This document shows positions 61,601 to 64,000 of a stretch of 64,000 nt of DNA, one piece after another. The stretch lies in contig JAIQFZ010000022.1 of NCBI GenBank assembly GCA_020073015.1, positions 1 to 64,000 on the forward strand, read 5' to 3'. Positions within the stretch are counted from its first letter, which is position 1. Every line of letters begins with the position of its first letter. The DNA is from Terriglobia bacterium. GTDB taxonomy: Bacteria > Acidobacteriota > Terriglobia > Terriglobales > Acidobacteriaceae. Both the position numbers and the translations under genes were made by a program. The notes under the pieces were generated by a model that worked only from the letters and a program-made list of their open reading frames with translations, did no database searches and was not told the DNA's origin.

Positions 61601-62342
61601 CCGTCCGCACGTGGGACACTTCGGCTCCTCGGGGCTGGACCGGCGCAGCTTGTTTGCGTTTACTCCGTCCGTGGAGTTGCGGCATGGGCCGCGGCTGACG
61701 ATGATTGCGCAGATGGCGTCGCCGCTTCCGCTCACTCTTTATCTTCCGCAGCAGGACGGCGGCGGAGTGGCGGGCGAAATCTTCCGCACGGACTGGACCG
61801 GCGACGGCACGGTCGGCGATCTCTTGCCGGGAAAAATGAAGATTGGAAGTGTAGGAAGATATACGGTCGACAACGTGGCCAACGCGATCAAGTCCTACAA
61901 CACGAACTACGCAGGAAAACTGACGCCGGCTGGAAATGATCTGGTGAGCGCGGGTTTGTTCAGTTCGAATCAACTGGCTGCGCTGGGCGCAGTGATGCCG
62001 CTGATTCAGCAGGTGAATCCCGGGGCAACGCCGACCTGGCTGAAGACGATCGATCTGCACCTGAGCTGGCCCTTCCATGTTGGAGACCGGTTCAAGATCG
62101 AGCCGAATGTTTCCGCGTTCAACATTCTCAACCTTGCGAATTTCGGGGGCGCGGGGCGGCAATTGAGCGGCGTACTCGATGGCTCACCGGGCACTTCCAT
62201 CAACAACGCAACCGCGGCGGGCAACTGTGGAGGCTCGACCGCGTTCTGCACTTCGCGACTGGACCGCATTACGGCAGGTTCGGGAACGTTTGGAACGGGT
62301 GCTCCGCGGCAGGTAGAGTTTGGAGTGCGGGTGACGTTTTGA
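58638..62342 (+). CDS. Oar-like TonB-dependent receptor, copy 2
   Basis: This protein of 1234 residues (from ATG 58638) has a signal peptide (about 1-33), a carboxypeptidase-regulatory-like domain (GTGTIQGTVRDSDGNPIEGARV to about 120), a plug-like region with INGRNYLSAARIEAG, and a long barrel ending VEFGVRVTF. An ATG at 58542 would add 32 residues before the signal peptide, which is unlikely. It is diverged from copy 1 and not adjacent to a TonB gene. The ligand is unknown. Confidence 0.88.
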   Translation: MQRRWLAHFVFTGLCLPLFLTCLCLALVAQAGAQETPAPGTGTIQGTVRDSDGNPIEGARVAFHSKDTETGGQTRSAKDGSYASEALPPGVYTVRADAQDYLLAETPVTVQAGAAAAADFKLEEINPGPARLETKIAGDAANTLPINGRNYLSAARIEAGTQVVDGAVLDPGKSGFQAISINGLWGRTTHYDVDQVESMDETRGASTLALPSEAVSEVTITRATPEVYQSLNAAGAVNITTRSGTDEWHGNLFGNYRDRRAGLAGFPSGDPKYSRQHYGFGVGGAVIKDKAFLFLSGERFKQDGQLPFYQGFPYAFLNLRDASDRDNMLTARLDYNLSENAKWFVRLSYDNAKQFGPTDSWSKFQDQVNVPAAVVGLDWNQGRFAHSGRFGYQKLVNAINPAFGQDSLLVPNHSAIHEQIGSFALGPSNAGPRQTIQRDLFGRYDGRTNYRGVHTLRFGGAVHRITQGDFYSPGLSGPSVTSSNGLDVINAINSNPSPFLLPGGAENPLNYPVGTFTIYNGLGNFSEKSAFNHSTGGHLDTRLEGYVADTFQVFPNLNVTVGVNYVRDTGRLNSDLAATPCSAINTTIVTAPPCSGSAGILDLFGNVPGQGLSVHHPNFDFAPQAGIAWDPGHNGRTVVRASGGMFFDNFLMQNAYQDRINRLSNGQYARSLTLCPTGTVLFPDSASVKDVVSSIDGLDIATQICGQPLGATMMPNGGEPPVVVADAIQALQTAFVASQSTVTSGANVYSLANSLANFGGMLAPTYKTPRVVHMSLGLQRAIGEHSSFSIDYVRQIGTQLPLGIDTNHVGDTRYLTDGSDPNPANNTYKAELDAINATVAAKGLSGLCPQATSAGSSSQAAVNCYLQNVVAASIADFARQGLDSSNAFCGPFPCAVLQKQNLAGEPLKASFGGINPAVGSNIMFFPTGRSKYQGVNVGLKTSGENLVRGVRHWDLAFSYTYSAYESNIASPNGSGGDYSVLPVALDYVRPHVGHFGSSGLDRRSLFAFTPSVELRHGPRLTMIAQMASPLPLTLYLPQQDGGGVAGEIFRTDWTGDGTVGDLLPGKMKIGSVGRYTVDNVANAIKSYNTNYAGKLTPAGNDLVSAGLFSSNQLAALGAVMPLIQQVNPGATPTWLKTIDLHLSWPFHVGDRFKIEPNVSAFNILNLANFGGAGRQLSGVLDGSPGTSINNATAAGNCGGSTAFCTSRLDRITAGSGTFGTGAPRQVEFGVRVTF

Positions 62343-62630
62343 ACTGGAAGGGATTGAGCGGAACCGGACAGCAGGGGCCGGAAATCACGGCGACGGTGGC
62401 TTGCCAGCGGCCTATCCTGGATTGTGAGCGTTCCCAGAGCGCGGTCCACGCGCAGTCTTAGACGTTGCACCCTTCCAACATCCGAAGGCTACATGAGGCG
62501 TCTGTTCCCGATGCACGCGTTTGTCGAGTTCGATCTGCAGCTCTGCGTTAGCATCAGCAACTGAAAAGTTTTGCACGATACCGCATTGCTTGGGACCATG
62601 GGAGAATCCGCGCCCGCCGTGCGATTTCGC

Positions 62631-62658
62631 TTGACACCGCTCGCGAACTAGCCATAAT
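62631..62658 (+). promoter_or_regulatory. Sigma-70 type promoter
   Basis: TTGACA (62631-62636) and CATAAT (62653-62658) are separated by 16 bases. This is the best sigma-70 match noted in the window. It directs transcription toward the partial secreted-protein gene. Confidence 0.7.
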
Positions 62659-62663
62659 AAACC

Positions 62664-62689
62664 GGTAACTATTGTGGGTAGTAGTTACC
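62664..62689. promoter_or_regulatory. Operator-like inverted repeat at the transcription start
   Basis: GGTAACTA (62664-62671) and TAGTTACC (62682-62689) are perfect inverted copies with a ten-base centre, starting about six bases after the -10 box. A repressor site or a 5' stabilising hairpin are both possible. Confidence 0.5.
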
Positions 62690-62945
62690 AGCCTTCCCCG
62701 CCGAATCTCGGATTCGGTTTCTCAGTCAACAGCAACGAGCAGCGCCTTCTTTTGATCCTCCCGGTGAAACTGGCACAAGCCGGGGAGATGATAGGAAAAA
62801 CCAGTCCACAACCTCAGTAGGTGACGAGTTCTGTAAGAGCACAGCGACTCTGTGAGAGCACAGCGAAAGTGTGCGAAGGCCACGACCTCCGCGCCGTGCG
62901 GAGCTAACTAAACAAGAGACACCAGGTTTTTTGGGAGGGTAATCT

Positions 62946-64000
62946 ATGAAGAAGTTTGCATTCGTAGCGGCGCTCATTGCGTGTGCCGTGACCCTGATTT
63001 CGCCGGCTCCAGCCCAGGACATGAGCAAGAAGATCCTGCCAACGATGCGGTTTGACGTGAAGCCTGCCTTTGAGCGCACTCCAGAACAGATGGACGCCTT
63101 CGATGCCACCTTGGCGCCGTCGGAAGAGAAAGAGGAGCCCGCTCCCCGTCCGACCATGGACGCGACCGTGTATGCCCGCCTTAAGCAAGCGGCGGGGCTA
63201 GCTCCCCATGGCGTCCGGCCGGGTGCCAGCGCACCTGCGTTAGCGCCGGCGGTGGTCAAAGCAAAGTTCGTAGGCGCGACGGAATGCGACGGACCTGGTG
63301 GCTGCTGGGTTCCGCCGGATGTGGCCGGCTCGATTGGCAAGACTCAGTTCGTCTCCGTGAGCAACGATGTAATCGAGGTTCACGCCCGGGCGGGCGCGGT
63401 GCAGAAAATCAACTCGCTGAACGGGTTTTTCGGTTATTCCACCCAGGCGATGTTTGATCCGCGGGTTCAGTACGACGAAGAATATCAGCGCTGGATCGTG
63501 ACTGCCGATGCGTTCGCGGAGAGCGCCACGGTGCAGTACCTCGGCATAGCGGTGTCGCAGACCAGCAGCGCCACCGGCAAGTGGTGGATTTACCTCATTA
63601 ACATCGCCGGAATCGGAGGCGCGGGCAGCTTCTACGACTACCCGGGGCTCGGGTTGTCGCAGGATGCGCTCCTGTTCACCGCCAACGTGTTCCTTCCCAA
63701 CAATGGCTTTCAGGGAGCCTCTCTGTTCTCGGTCGCAAAGGCCCGCGTCTACAACGGATTCGGCTTCGGCGTGCCGGTATTTACAGGTTTACAGGCCACT
63801 CTGCAGCCCGGCCACCAACTGCTGACGGACCAGAACCCGTACGCCTGGCTTGCGTCGGCTCCGGGGAACTCCAGTGCGATCTATATGTATGCTGAGGGGT
63901 TCGCCAGTAACGCATCGAGTGCGTTCATTGTAGGACCCTACGCGGTAACCGGGGTTGCTGGCTATGGGTTCCCCCCGTCGGCGGCACAGCCCGCAGGTTG
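62946..64000 (+). CDS. Secreted protein, N-terminal part (runs off the right edge)
   Basis: I translated this frame by hand because it has no stop before the edge. From ATG 62946 (GGGAGGG six bases upstream) it has a signal peptide (1-24, ending PAPAQ), a low-complexity Pro/Ala-rich stretch (to about 100) and then beta-rich sequence with QYDEEYQRWIVTADAFAES, a CDGPGGCW disulfide-like loop and repeated aromatic/Gly segments that could form a propeller. I recognise no family. It is well expressed in principle, given its promoter. At least 351 residues are visible. Confidence 0.8.
   Translation, partial: MKKFAFVAALIACAVTLISPAPAQDMSKKILPTMRFDVKPAFERTPEQMDAFDATLAPSEEKEEPAPRPTMDATVYARLKQAAGLAPHGVRPGASAPALAPAVVKAKFVGATECDGPGGCWVPPDVAGSIGKTQFVSVSNDVIEVHARAGAVQKINSLNGFFGYSTQAMFDPRVQYDEEYQRWIVTADAFAESATVQYLGIAVSQTSSATGKWWIYLINIAGIGGAGSFYDYPGLGLSQDALLFTANVFLPNNGFQGASLFSVAKARVYNGFGFGVPVFTGLQATLQPGHQLLTDQNPYAWLASAPGNSSAIYMYAEGFASNASSAFIVGPYAVTGVAGYGFPPSAAQPAG

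Larger units (their letters stand above)
62343..62945. other. Spacer with consensus promoter, operator-like palindrome and structured leader
   Basis: The first 290 bases show nothing recognisable. A promoter (62631-62658), an inverted repeat over the expected start site (62664-62689) and a leader of about 280 bases follow. The leader has a tandem CTGT(A/G)AGAGCACAGCGA (62834-62870) and a perfect hairpin CTCCGC-GCCGT-GCGGAG near 62887-62903. No known riboswitch consensus was matched by eye. Confidence 0.55.

Noticed and set aside
62690-62940. Known riboswitch class (cyclic-di-GMP, cobalamin, TPP, SAM, glycine) in the leader
   Set aside because: None of the conserved cores was matched on reading; only generic hairpins and a tandem 17-mer are visible.
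1-64000. tRNA or rRNA genes
   Set aside because: No T-loop GGTTCGAATCC-type motif with a matching cloverleaf, and no rRNA signature, was seen by eye; a tRNA scan would settle it.

Overview
The window looks like the chromosome of an acidobacterium (Acidobacteriota, probably Terriglobia, near Koribacter-like lineages). This is inferred from gene content and style: high G+C, two very large Oar-like TonB-dependent receptors with carboxypeptidase-regulatory N-domains, a VWFA-related acidobacterial secreted protein, an ASH-domain/beta-propeller secreted protein, a split complex I cluster and many word-like intergenic repeats. No rRNA, tRNA, CRISPR array, prophage or intact insertion sequence was found.

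Layout. Bases 1-7557 (mostly minus strand) hold type IV pilus/secretion genes (the N-terminus of a GspE/PilB ATPase, PilC, and two near-twin PilA-type pilins), LolA, a methyltransferase and a translationally coupled ABC ATPase/permease/TPR-protein trio. Bases 7.9-16.3 kb carry a Rieske oxygenase, a TMTC-like membrane protein, an RsbU-type phosphatase, an SPL-like radical SAM protein, a truncated IS3 OrfA, an EthD-family protein and an AsmA-family protein. Bases 16.8-36 kb carry secreted and housekeeping genes: an S9 peptidase, a secreted repeat-domain protein, a cold-shock protein, an M20 peptidase, the ASH/propeller protein, a hydrolase, glycerate kinase, an OMP, TatA/B-TatC, an M28 peptidase, a c-type cytochrome, LysS and DUF2911.

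Bases 37.2-48.1 kb are a complex I operon: nuoA, a PH-like gene, nuoC, an uncharacterised 125-residue ORF, nuoD, H, J, K, L, M and N. All five iron-sulfur subunits (B, E, F, G, I) are absent, so the operon encodes exactly the cluster-free subunits. An Oar-like receptor separates it from an ATP synthase Fo cluster (atpZ, atpI, atpB, atpE) at 51.6-53.7 kb, which also lacks atpF and all F1 genes. Bases 53.8-64 kb hold a PilZ/HEAT-type protein with an apparent AUC start, a MoaD-MoaE fusion, a VWFA protein, a second Oar-like receptor and the start of a secreted protein behind a consensus promoter with an operator-like palindrome.

The most unusual theme is intergenic. Short degenerate words (such as CTAGCTACTAGC, GCGAGTGGCGAG, ACCTGTGACCTG, AGTTCCCAGTTCTC and CTCTGTGCCCTCTG), often as inverted pairs, sit directly between the nuo and atp genes and at the 5' or 3' end of several coding sequences. 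A separate GTAGCGCCGGC hairpin element supplies the stop codon of two genes. Functions here come from reading translations and motifs only. No database search was run.
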